From assembly GCF_009189165.1 (NCBI RefSeq), contig NZ_CP045118.1, positions 3,162,001 through 3,226,000 of the forward strand: a stretch of 64,000 bases of DNA, read 5' to 3'. Source of the stretch: Pseudomonas sp. SCB32 (GTDB taxonomy: Bacteria; Pseudomonadota; Gammaproteobacteria; Pseudomonadales; Pseudomonadaceae). Positions 36,304-44,690 of the stretch are shown piece by piece; the stretch's first letter is position 1; the number at the start of each line of letters is the position of its first letter. The notes under the pieces were generated by a model. It saw nothing but the letters and a program-made list of their open reading frames with translations. It was not told the DNA's origin and did no database searches. Both the position numbers and the translations under genes were made by a program.

Positions 36304-37636
36304 TCGCCTGCACGGACGCGGCGCCCGGCACCGCATCGTCGCGGTCGATCACGTCCATCGGCAGGCGCGAGGTTTCACGCAGCATCCACGAGCAGAACGC
36401 CACCAGCGCCAGTGCCGCCGCGCCGTACAGGGAAACGCCGAAGGGATTGCGTCCGGTGGCGATGAGGATCGCGGTAGCGATGCTCGACGCCGTGCCGCCG
36501 CCCAGTGCCGCACCGATCTGGTAGCTGAAGGAAATCCCCGAATAACGCATCTCGCGCGGGAACTGCTCGGCCAGGAACGCCGGGATCGGCCCCTGGGTCG
36601 CGCCCATGAAGAAGCCCACGGCGACGTACGCCAGCAGTGCCAGCGGCAAGCTGTGCAGGCCGATCATCGGGAAGAAGGCGAACAGTCCCACGGCCATGAT
36701 GGCGGCGCCCGCGATCATCACCGTACGACGACCGAAACGGTCCGACAGGTGCCCAAAGAACGGCGCCGAGATGACGATGGCCACCGACAGGGAGAAGTCG
36801 AACAGCAAGGCTTCGCTGCTGCTGTAACCGATGTCGGTCGCATAGGCGAGGAAGAAGGTGCTGCCGATGTAGGCGATGGTGACGTAGCCGAAGGCGATGC
36901 CGATGCACAGCAGCAGCTCGCGCGGACGACGGCGGAAGGCTTCCATCAGCGGCATGCGCGCTTCGGCCTTGGGAGCGGCCTTGGGTTGCGGCTCCGCGGC
37001 GTTCTGCAGACGCGCGTAGAGGCCGATCAGTACCAGCACGCCACCGAGCCAGAACGGGATGCGCCAGCCGATGCCGGTGAGGTCGTCATTGAAGGCGAAG
37101 CTGACGATGGCGAACACCGCCGAGCCGAAGATACCACCAATGCCGATGCCCATGCTGGTGAAGCTGCCCCACAGGCCGCGACGACCCTTGGGCGCCACTT
37201 CAATGCCGAACAGCGCCGCGCCGCCCCACTCGCCGCCAGCGGCGAAGCCTTGGACCAGTCGCAGCACCACCAGCAGGAAGGGTGCGGCGGCACCGAGCGC
37301 CGCATGGGTCGGCAGGAAGCCGATCAGCAAAGTGCTGCTACCCATCAGCACCAGTGTGGCAACCAACGCCTTCTGACGACCGTAGCGGTCGCCCAGGTGG
37401 CCGAAGACCACACCACCCAGGGGGCGGGCGAAGAAACCCGCGCCGAAGGCGGCGAAGGCGATCAGCACGGCGGTGAGGCGATCCAGACCGGGGAAGAACA
37501 GTTGCGGGAAGACCAGCGCGGCGGCATAGCCGTAGATGATGAAGTCGTAGAACTCCAGCGCGGTGCCCATGCCGGAGACGCAGAAGGTGCGAAAGGCCGA
37601 ACGGGACCCCGGCGCAGCGGGTGTGTGATCGATCAT
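36296..37636 (-). CDS. MFS transporter, metabolite:H+ symporter (MHS) family
   Basis: 446 residues, twelve membrane segments. GMGTALEFYDFIIYGYAAAL is the MHS N-terminus and GHLGDRYGRQKAL and GHLSDRFGRRTVM are the two inter-helix MFS signatures. Homologues (ShiA, ProP, KgtP) import organic acids or zwitterions. ATG 37636 follows AGAGTGAG. It is the last gene of a leftward group with the C45 and amidohydrolase genes, so it may import their substrate or product. Confidence 0.92.
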   Translation of the reverse strand: MIDHTPAAPGSRSAFRTFCVSGMGTALEFYDFIIYGYAAALVFPQLFFPGLDRLTAVLIAFAAFGAGFFARPLGGVVFGHLGDRYGRQKALVATLVLMGSSTLLIGFLPTHAALGAAAPFLLVVLRLVQGFAAGGEWGGAALFGIEVAPKGRRGLWGSFTSMGIGIGGIFGSAVFAIVSFAFNDDLTGIGWRIPFWLGGVLVLIGLYARLQNAAEPQPKAAPKAEARMPLMEAFRRRPRELLLCIGIAFGYVTIAYIGSTFFLAYATDIGYSSSEALLFDFSLSVAIVISAPFFGHLSDRFGRRTVMIAGAAIMAVGLFAFFPMIGLHSLPLALLAYVAVGFFMGATQGPIPAFLAEQFPREMRYSGISFSYQIGAALGGGTASSIATAILIATGRNPFGVSLYGAAALALVAFCSWMLRETSRLPMDVIDRDDAVPGAASVQAIN

Positions 37637-37727
37637 GGCGGCTCACTCTTGTTTTTGTGGCAAACGAAACCCGCGCAGCGGCCGGAAGGCCGCCGCGGGG
37701 CGCATGGATCGGAACTACAGGGTTACG

Positions 37728-38807
37728 TCAGAAACGCAGGAAACCTTCTTCCGCCAGCTTCTTCGGCGTGCCGGCGATGTACTCCAGGGCACAGCTCCGG
37801 GTGTCGATGCCGACGCTCAGCAGGGTCTCCCAGCGTTCGGTGTCGGGCATCGACAGGTCCGGGTGGAAGCACACGATGGCCTGGTCGCCCTCGGCGCCGC
37901 AGAAAGCGTCGGCGCGCTCGCGCAGGGCCACTGCGGTCATCCCGGCGATGCTGGCCTTGAGATGGTCCAGGCGCGCATAGGTGGTGGAAACGTCGGCGGT
38001 GCGCTCGCCCCAGCTCAGTTCGCCGTCGAGGAAGTGGTTGGTATGCAGCAGCCAGCCATCCTCGCGCGGCACCACCACGGAGGTGTGCGCCGGGCTCATT
38101 TCGATGCTGGCGGCGCGGGCGCGCACGTCTTCACGGGTGAACACGCTGAGCACGGTGGACGCGCTGACCCGCGCCGAACGCGCCATCTCGACGGCCTCGG
38201 TGACACTGGTGGCTTCTTCCAGCACGCGGCGGGCGATGGCATGGACCGGCACGCCGGCACTGCCGTTGTCGCTGGCGTGATGCAGGATGTTGAAGTGCAC
38301 GCCCAGGCCAGCGCTGTTGACGCCGATCTTGCCGAGCATGCCGAACTCGGTGAACAGCTTGGCGGTCAGGCCGGTGGCGCCGGGGAACTGCAGCAGCAGG
38401 CCGTGGGGCACCAGGCTGTCGTGCCAGTCCCAGGTTTGCAGGCTGCGCGGCGCGGTGGCGCCTGCGGGCGCGTGAATGGAGGTGGAGCACTCGCCTTCCA
38501 CCGGCTGCTGCGGCATCACCGCCAGCACTTCGGTGCGCGCGTTCAGCGCAGCCAGTTGCCACAGCGGCAGGCCAACGCCCAGGGCGAGGCCTTCGACTTC
38601 CTGCGCCAGTGCCGGGCACCAGTCGGCCAGCGCACTGAGGCTGCCTTCACCGATGGAACGGGCCTTGTCGATTTCCACACCTACGCGCGGGAAGAACTCC
38701 AGGTACAGCGCCACGGTCTGGCGGATCTGCTCGGCGAAGGTTTCGCCGATCTGCCGGCCACGCTGCAGCGGGTCGCGGATGTCGGTGGTGAAGGTGTGAA
38801 GAATCAC
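37728..38807 (-). CDS. C45-family Ntn hydrolase (acyl-CoA:6-APA acyltransferase-like)
   Basis: 359 residues. The start is GTG 38807 after AGGAG. An Ntn-type nucleophile is seen as Cys107 in VEGECSTSIHAPAG, where autocleavage before Cys would create a 106-residue alpha chain. Other conserved parts are WDWHDSLVPHGLLLQFPGAT and KIGVNSAGLGVHFNIL. C45 members hydrolyse or transfer acyl groups of N-acyl amides and include isopenicillin-N acyltransferase. Located between the MHS transporter and a periplasmic amidohydrolase, hydrolysis of an N-acyl compound is plausible. The substrate is unknown. Confidence 0.88.
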   Translation of the reverse strand: MILHTFTTDIRDPLQRGRQIGETFAEQIRQTVALYLEFFPRVGVEIDKARSIGEGSLSALADWCPALAQEVEGLALGVGLPLWQLAALNARTEVLAVMPQQPVEGECSTSIHAPAGATAPRSLQTWDWHDSLVPHGLLLQFPGATGLTAKLFTEFGMLGKIGVNSAGLGVHFNILHHASDNGSAGVPVHAIARRVLEEATSVTEAVEMARSARVSASTVLSVFTREDVRARAASIEMSPAHTSVVVPREDGWLLHTNHFLDGELSWGERTADVSTTYARLDHLKASIAGMTAVALRERADAFCGAEGDQAIVCFHPDLSMPDTERWETLLSVGIDTRSCALEYIAGTPKKLAEEGFLRF

Positions 38808-38913
38808 GGCAAGGCTCCTGCAATTGCTTTTTTAAACGGATACTTTTTCAACGGCTACTGGTTCAACGAAAGTGGAGCGCCGGGGGCGCTCCGGATGGAT
38901 CAGAGCTTCACGC

Positions 38914-40635
38914 TCAACGACTATAGACTTCGCGGCCGGCGAACCAGGTCTTGAGCACCTGGGTGTCACGCAGCGCTTCGGGCTCGACGGTGAACACGTC
39001 GCGGTCGACCAGGATCAGGTCAGCCTGCTTGCCCGGCTTGAGCGAACCGATGCTGTCTTCCAGCCGGATGGTGCGCGCGGCGTTGAGGGTGTAGGCCTGG
39101 AACATGGTCAGGCGGTCAATGTCCTCGGCGGCATTGAGCACACCCTTGGAACCGACGCGCTTGACTGCCTGGTAGATGGCCTTCCACGGATCGGGGGTGG
39201 TGATCGGCCAGTCGCTGGCGCCGGCAATGGTCGCGCCGTTCTTCAGCAGCGAGCGCGCCGGGTACATGTGCATGAAGGCCATGGCGCTGACGTAGGGCTT
39301 GACCAGATCCACGCTGTTCTCGTCGGCGGCGGCCCAATAGAGCTGCATCGAAGCGATCACGTTGAGCGGCTTGAAGCGGGGGAAGTCCTTCGGGTTGACC
39401 ATCTGCAGGTGGGTAATGGAGTGCGGGATGCCGCTGTTGCGGTCCTTGCGCGCCTGCTCGATGCCATTGAGGGACTCGCGCACCGCGCGGTCGCCGATGG
39501 CGTGGATGTGCACCAGCCAGCCGCGTGCGTCGGCGGCGCTGACCAGCTCGCCGAAGTGCTTCGGATCGATCAGCAGTTCGCCGAACTTCTTCGAGTTGCT
39601 GTAGGGTTCGAGCATCGCCGCGCTCTGCGCCGGCATCTCGGCCACGCCATCGGCGAAGACCTTGATACCCGGCAGGGTCAGGTTCTTCACGCCGAGGAAC
39701 TGCTGGCGCACCTTGTCCAGTTCGTCGAGGTCGGCCGGGGTGGCCTTGGAGTCGGCCATCAGCAAGGCGGCGACGTGAGCGGTCAGCCCGCCCTGCTCCG
39801 ACAGCGCCTTGTAGGCCGGCAGCACACCCACCGAGTCGTTATGAATGTCGCCACCGGGGTTCTCGTTTGCCAGGGGTTCCATCCAGGCGGTGATGCCCAG
39901 CTCGTGGTAATAGCTTTGGGCGCCCTTCAGGGCTTTGAGCAACTCGTCGTTGGTCGGCAGCGGCAGCAATGCCTGTACCGGGTAGAGGCCGGCATCCACC
40001 AGGAAACCGTTGGGCGTGCCGTCGGCGGCATGGCCGATGGTGGCCTGCTCCTCTCCCTGCAGCGACTTGACTTTGGCGGCGTCGACCCCGGCCAGCTCCA
40101 GCAATGCCTTGTTGGCCCAACCGGTGTGGTAGTCGCCGCCAGCCAGGAGGATCGGCTGCGTGGCCCACTCGCCCTGGTTGAAACGCTGCTGCAGTTCGCC
40201 GACCTGGTCCCAGTAGGACGTGGGGATGCCTCCGACATAGAGGAACTTCCCACGGCGCGCACGGCCATCGTCGCGCCACCCGCGCAGCTTGCTCTCGAAC
40301 TCGGCGAGCGGCATGTCCTGGTTGTTCAGGTTGGCCTGGAGCATCTGCAGGCCAGCCTTGACCAGGTGGGTATGGGAGTCGATGAAGCCGGGCATCAGCA
40401 CCTGGCCGTGGAGGTCGATGACCTGGGTCGCCGGCTGCTGGAGCTTGAGGATCTGCGCGTCGGAACCGACAGCGAGAATGCGGCCGTTCTCCACCGCCAC
40501 AGCCTGCTGCAGCGGCTGGCCGGGTTCGGCGGTGTAGACCTTGCCGCCGTGGAAGATGAGATCGGCGGCAGCCATACTTTCCATCGAGGAAAAAGCGCAC
40601 GCCATGGAAAGTAGCGTCGGAATCAGTAGTTTCAT
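38914..40635 (-). CDS. Exported amidohydrolase family 3 (YtcJ-like), copy A
   Basis: 573 residues. Signal peptide MKLLIPTLLSMACAFSSMES then a TIM-barrel metal-dependent hydrolase: DSHTHLVKAG for the first metal ligands, IKVFADGV for the bridging segment, LVHIHAIGDRAVRESL for the two His, and ATIAGASDWPITTPD for the catalytic Asp; the C-terminal sandwich ends GKQADLILVDRDVF. This family (including N-substituted formamide deformylase) cleaves amide bonds. Periplasmic, unlike copy B at 42985. It is divergent from a LysR gene with inverted repeats between them. Confidence 0.9.
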   Translation of the reverse strand: MKLLIPTLLSMACAFSSMESMAAADLIFHGGKVYTAEPGQPLQQAVAVENGRILAVGSDAQILKLQQPATQVIDLHGQVLMPGFIDSHTHLVKAGLQMLQANLNNQDMPLAEFESKLRGWRDDGRARRGKFLYVGGIPTSYWDQVGELQQRFNQGEWATQPILLAGGDYHTGWANKALLELAGVDAAKVKSLQGEEQATIGHAADGTPNGFLVDAGLYPVQALLPLPTNDELLKALKGAQSYYHELGITAWMEPLANENPGGDIHNDSVGVLPAYKALSEQGGLTAHVAALLMADSKATPADLDELDKVRQQFLGVKNLTLPGIKVFADGVAEMPAQSAAMLEPYSNSKKFGELLIDPKHFGELVSAADARGWLVHIHAIGDRAVRESLNGIEQARKDRNSGIPHSITHLQMVNPKDFPRFKPLNVIASMQLYWAAADENSVDLVKPYVSAMAFMHMYPARSLLKNGATIAGASDWPITTPDPWKAIYQAVKRVGSKGVLNAAEDIDRLTMFQAYTLNAARTIRLEDSIGSLKPGKQADLILVDRDVFTVEPEALRDTQVLKTWFAGREVYSR

Positions 40636-40636
40636 C

Positions 40637-40698
40637 GCAGATCCTTAGTTATTGTTGATCTGCAGCGAAGGTTAAGCAAAAGCTCCGATTGCTTTAAC
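40637..40698. promoter_or_regulatory. Two inverted repeats in the LysR-amidohydrolase promoter region
   Basis: GCAGATC (40637-40643) pairs with GATCTGC (40657-40663) over a 13-bp spacer. Next to it GTTAAGCAA (40671-40679) pairs with TTGCTTTAAC (40689-40698) except for one extra T. Both sit in the 106-bp divergent interval and fit the recall/activation site arrangement of LysR regulators. Confidence 0.5.
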
Positions 40699-40741
40699 AC
40701 TGATTTCCCGCACAACTTCTATTCCTATCAGGAAGTAATCC

Positions 40742-41656
40742 TTGGACAAGATGACTGCGCTCACCATGTTCGTCGCCACTGCCGACCACGGCGGCTTCAG
40801 CCGCGCCGCCGAGCAGCTGGGCAAGACCCCTTCGGCGATCACCAAGGGCGTGGCACAGTTGGAGGCCGAGCTGGGGCAGCGCCTGTTCGAGCGCACCACC
40901 CGCAGCATGGCGCTGACCGAAGCCGGGCACATCTACCTGGAGGGGGCACGCCAGGCGTTGATGCAACTGCAGCGCGCCGGCGAGGAAGTCGAGCAACTGC
41001 AGCACGAGCTACGCGGCAGCCTGCGCATCGCCGCCCCGCCCTCCTTTGCCCCGGCCTTCTTCAACGCCGTGTGCTGCCGCTTCCTGCGCGAGCACCCGCA
41101 GGTGCGCCTGGAGGTGGACCTGGCCGACGAATTCGCCGACCTGGTGGAAGGCGGCTACGACCTCGCCCTGCGCGACGGCCCCATCGACCTGCCCGACGTG
41201 ATCGCCCAGCCGCTGCTGGAAAACCGCCTGATGCTCTGCGCCACCCCGGCCTACCTGGCCAGCAAGGGCATCGACGTGACGCTGGACAACTACGAGCAGC
41301 ACGACTGGCTGATCTTCCGCCACCCGCTGCTGAACCGGAACTTCTGGTGGGTACAGCGCGATGGCGAACGCATCCGCATCCGCCAGCCGGTGCCACGCGT
41401 CGCCAGCGACAACTATGACTTCCTGCTCTCCTGCCTGCTGGACGGCCAGGGGCTGCAGTTCCTCCCGCAATGGAGCGCGCAGCCCTACCTCTCCCGTGGC
41501 GAACTGGTGGAGCTGCTACCGGACTGCTGGCGCGACCAGAGCGCCTTCGGGCCCTGGGTGCATGTGCTGTACCTGCCGCACCGCAGGAGCACACGCAAGG
41601 TGCGGGTATTCATCGAGTATCTACGGGAGCATTTGCAAGGCAAAGGGTTGATCTGA
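40742..41656 (+). CDS. LysR-family regulator (CrgA-like), copy 1
   Basis: 304 residues starting at TTG 40742 with AGGAAG upstream. The HTH is FVATADHGGFSRAAEQLGKT, the recognition region FERTTRSMALTEAG, and the effector domain ends HRRSTRKVRVFIEYLREHL. It is divergent from the exported amidohydrolase and likely activates it. The second LysR gene (41675-42583) shares the exact stretch FERTTRSMALTEAG and is clearly a paralogue. Confidence 0.92.
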   Translation: MDKMTALTMFVATADHGGFSRAAEQLGKTPSAITKGVAQLEAELGQRLFERTTRSMALTEAGHIYLEGARQALMQLQRAGEEVEQLQHELRGSLRIAAPPSFAPAFFNAVCCRFLREHPQVRLEVDLADEFADLVEGGYDLALRDGPIDLPDVIAQPLLENRLMLCATPAYLASKGIDVTLDNYEQHDWLIFRHPLLNRNFWWVQRDGERIRIRQPVPRVASDNYDFLLSCLLDGQGLQFLPQWSAQPYLSRGELVELLPDCWRDQSAFGPWVHVLYLPHRRSTRKVRVFIEYLREHLQGKGLI

Positions 41657-41674
41657 GCCCCATCACGGGTAGCC

Positions 41675-42583
41675 CTACACCAGCCGCTGCTCCTTCAGGT
41701 ATTCCCGCAGGTGCTCGATGAAAGCGAAGATCTTCCGCGTCGCGCGCCTTGTACTCGGATAGACCGCCAACAGCTCCGAGCCGAGCGCCTTGGGGTCGAA
41801 ATGGCAATCATCGAGAATCGTCCGCAACCGCCCATCCCGCAGGTACGGCAACACGCTCCAGTACGGGCAGGGCAATATCCCCTGCCCGGCCAGGCAGGCT
41901 TCCAGCAACAGCTCCTGGTTGTCGCTGTTCAGCCGGCCGCTACGCGGCAATAGAGTCCGCTCGCCAGCCCGTTCGATCAGCCAGCTTTCCCCCAGCGCCG
42001 GATGGCGATAGACCAGGCACTCATGCTCCGCCAACTGCTCCGGACGCTCCGGCACGCCGTGGCGCTCCAGGTACCCGGGACTGGCGCAGAACACCACCCG
42101 GCTCTCGCCGACAGGTTGGGCGATCAGCCCCGGCAGATCGCTGTGCCCCAGGCGCAGCGCAAGGTCGTAGCGGCCGTCGAGCATATCGATGTACGCATCG
42201 CTCAAATCCACCTGCAGGCGCATCTCCGGATGCTTCTGCAGGAAGCTCGCACAGGCACCGTTGAGGAAGGGCCGGCCGAATGCCAGCGGGCCATTGATGC
42301 GCAGCCGCCCCTTGAGACTATGGTGCAGCTGCGCGATCTCCTCCTCTGATTCGCGCATCCGCTCCAACACTTCCCGCGCGGTTTCCAGGTAGAGCTGGCC
42401 CGCCTCGGTGAGGGCCATGCTGCGTGTGGTGCGCTCGAACAGCCGCGCACCGATCTCGATTTCCAGCTGGCCGACCGACTTGGCCACCGCCGAAGGCGTC
42501 TTTCCCAACTCGTCCGCGGCACGGCTGAAACTGCCGAGTTCGGCGCTGACCACGAATATCTGCAGGCTGCTGAGCTTGTCCAC
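41675..42583 (-). CDS. LysR-family regulator (CrgA-like), copy 2
   Basis: 302 residues from GTG 42583. HTH FVVSAELGSFSRAADELGKT, then FERTTRSMALTEAG and the C-terminal RRATRKIFAFIEHLREYLK. It converges on the first LysR gene with an 18-bp gap and is divergent from the second amidohydrolase. The layout makes each LysR face one amidohydrolase. Effector unknown. Confidence 0.92.
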   Translation of the reverse strand: MDKLSSLQIFVVSAELGSFSRAADELGKTPSAVAKSVGQLEIEIGARLFERTTRSMALTEAGQLYLETAREVLERMRESEEEIAQLHHSLKGRLRINGPLAFGRPFLNGACASFLQKHPEMRLQVDLSDAYIDMLDGRYDLALRLGHSDLPGLIAQPVGESRVVFCASPGYLERHGVPERPEQLAEHECLVYRHPALGESWLIERAGERTLLPRSGRLNSDNQELLLEACLAGQGILPCPYWSVLPYLRDGRLRTILDDCHFDPKALGSELLAVYPSTRRATRKIFAFIEHLREYLKEQRLV

Positions 42584-42984
42584 GATTCAGTCCGAAGTTT
42601 CGCAAGTGTTATTCCAGGCGGCAGCTTATTCACCGAGCCAAACGACCGTAGCCTCCTCGACAAGCCAACAAGAATCAAGGGATCGGCAAGCACCCCGCTG
42701 GAACACCTCCTGTCCAGCTGCCCAGCATTTTGAACCCAAAAATGAAAATGAGCCGCCCCGCCCGCTACCGGGCACTTCGTCCATCGCACCCCGCCAACCA
42801 ATCGGTGACGGGGTTGGCAAGTGCTCACCGAACCTGCCCCGACACCTCCTCTTCCGTGGACGGTCCGGCGCCATCCGGGCGATACGCAGCTCCCGTGATG
42901 ACGCTTCGCCGGTCGCCGCACCATCCCGCCCTCGCTGATGCAGGGTTCGAACCGTCATCCACCCGCTGCCTGCCTGGAGTCACC
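42584..42984. other. 401-bp divergent interval, no gene seen
   Basis: It lies between the LysR copy 2 start and the amidohydrolase copy B start. The amidohydrolase frame is open upstream as far as 42730, but the encoded residues are Pro/Arg-rich and unlike the family, so they are taken as untranslated. No clear -10/-35 pair or palindrome was found. The length is ample for both promoters. Confidence 0.5.
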
Positions 42985-44622
42985 ATGCCCACCACCGCCG
43001 AGCTGATCATCACCCACGCCGACATCCGCACCCAGGATGAGCGCAACCCGCGTGCCGAAGCCATTGCCATCGCTGATGGACGAATCCTCGCCGTGGGCAG
43101 CAATGGCGAGATCGAACGCCTGGCCGGCCCCACCACCCGCCGCATCGACGCCGGCGGGCGGCTGATGCTGCCGGGCCTGCAGGACACCCATGTGCATTTC
43201 CAGCTGAGCGCGGCAGACCTCTATCACAACGCCTCCTTGTACGACGCCACGACGGTCGAAGAACTGCTGGCGACCATCCGCGCCTTCGCCCAGGCGCATC
43301 CTGAGAAGCCCTGGATTCGTGGCGTCGGCTTCTCCTCCGCGCGCTTCAACCACGAACAGCTCACCCGGGAACTGCTGGACAGCGTCACCGACGGCCGCCC
43401 GGCGCTGATGTTCGCCAGCGACTACCACAACGGCTGGGCCAACAGCGCTGCCTTCGAGCGGGCCGGTGTACGCCCCGGTAGCGCCGAGCCGGACAACGGC
43501 GAATACATGCGCCTGGCTGACGGCACGCCGAAAGGCTGGCTGGTGGAAGACGCCATCTGGGCCATGAACCGCATCGCCCCCGGCTACAGCGACGACGACT
43601 ACCTGCAGGCCATGGCGCACTACAGCAAGGCCTTCAACGCCCGCGGCATCACCGGCGTGCTGGATGCCATGGCCGCACGCAACTACCTGAAGAACTACCA
43701 GGCCTCCCATGCGCGCGGCGACCTGACCCTGCGCGTTTGCGCGACCTCGAAAGTCTTCGCGCACAAATCACTGGCCGAGCAGATGGCCGAACTCAAGGAC
43801 CTGCGCACCACCTATCCGGGCGACCGCGTGCGCCTGCATTCCGCGAAGTTCTTCCTCGACGGTGTACTGGAGAACGGCACCGCCGTGCTGGCCGCGCCGC
43901 GCAGCGACACCGGCGGCAATGCAGAACTGATGTTCAGCCAGGAGCAGATCGACGAGTTCTTCACGGCCTTCGACAAGGAAGGCTTCCAGATTCACGTGCA
44001 CAGCATCGGCGACGGCACAGTGCGCGCGGCGCTCAACGGCCTGGAGATCGCCCGCGAGCGCAACGGCAAGTGGGATTCGCGCCACCAGCTGGCGCACCTT
44101 CAGGTCGTCGCGCCGGAGGACATCCCGCGCTTCCGGCAACTGGGCGCGCTGGCGAACTACCAGACGCTCTGGGCGCAGCCCAACCCGGAAGCCGACGCCA
44201 TCGTCGAAGCCATGATCGGCCCCGAGCGCAGCCAGTACATCTATCCGCTGGGCGAGTTCGTCCGCCAGGGCGTGACCTGCATGCTCAGCAGCGACTGGGG
44301 CGTGACCGGCTACGACCCGTTCCAGATCATCCAGTGCGCCCTCACCCGGCAGAACCCCGCGCTGGGCAGCGACAGCCCGGTGCAGACCGCCCAGCACCGC
44401 ATCGGCATCGAAGACGCGGTCAGGGGCTACACGATCAACGCCGCCCACGCGGCCTGGCGCGACGACTGCACCGGCAGCCTCGAACCGGGCAAGTATGCCG
44501 ACCTGATCCTGCTGGACCGCGACCTCTACGCCATCTCGCCCTACGAGATCGGCCAGACCCAGGTCCTGCTGACCCTGCTCGAAGGCCGCGAAGTCCACCG
44601 TGACGCCGCCTTCACCGGCTGA
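42985..44622 (+). CDS. Amidohydrolase family 3 (YtcJ-like), cytoplasmic copy B
   Basis: 545 residues from ATG 42985 (CTGGAGTCACC upstream). No signal peptide. QDTHVHFQLSA, AKFFLDGVLENGTAV, IHVHSIGDGTVRAAL, ANYQTLWAQPN and CMLSSDWGVTGYDPFQI carry the metal-ligand and catalytic positions; GKYADLILLDRDLY closes the sandwich domain. It is a distant paralogue of the exported copy A. The APC permease gene follows 68 bp later on the same strand and probably imports its substrate or exports its product. A short hairpin without U-tract (44639-44657) lies between them. Confidence 0.92.
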   Translation: MPTTAELIITHADIRTQDERNPRAEAIAIADGRILAVGSNGEIERLAGPTTRRIDAGGRLMLPGLQDTHVHFQLSAADLYHNASLYDATTVEELLATIRAFAQAHPEKPWIRGVGFSSARFNHEQLTRELLDSVTDGRPALMFASDYHNGWANSAAFERAGVRPGSAEPDNGEYMRLADGTPKGWLVEDAIWAMNRIAPGYSDDDYLQAMAHYSKAFNARGITGVLDAMAARNYLKNYQASHARGDLTLRVCATSKVFAHKSLAEQMAELKDLRTTYPGDRVRLHSAKFFLDGVLENGTAVLAAPRSDTGGNAELMFSQEQIDEFFTAFDKEGFQIHVHSIGDGTVRAALNGLEIARERNGKWDSRHQLAHLQVVAPEDIPRFRQLGALANYQTLWAQPNPEADAIVEAMIGPERSQYIYPLGEFVRQGVTCMLSSDWGVTGYDPFQIIQCALTRQNPALGSDSPVQTAQHRIGIEDAVRGYTINAAHAAWRDDCTGSLEPGKYADLILLDRDLYAISPYEIGQTQVLLTLLEGREVHRDAAFTG

Positions 44623-44690
44623 GCCTCGCAGCCACTACGCCCGTCGCATGGACGGGCATCCCTCAAGAACAACAAGATCGGAGCCTGATC

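Noticed and set aside
36251..37960. Plus-strand open frame across the MHS transporter
   Set aside because: It is the antisense shadow of a clear twelve-helix transporter with both MFS signatures.
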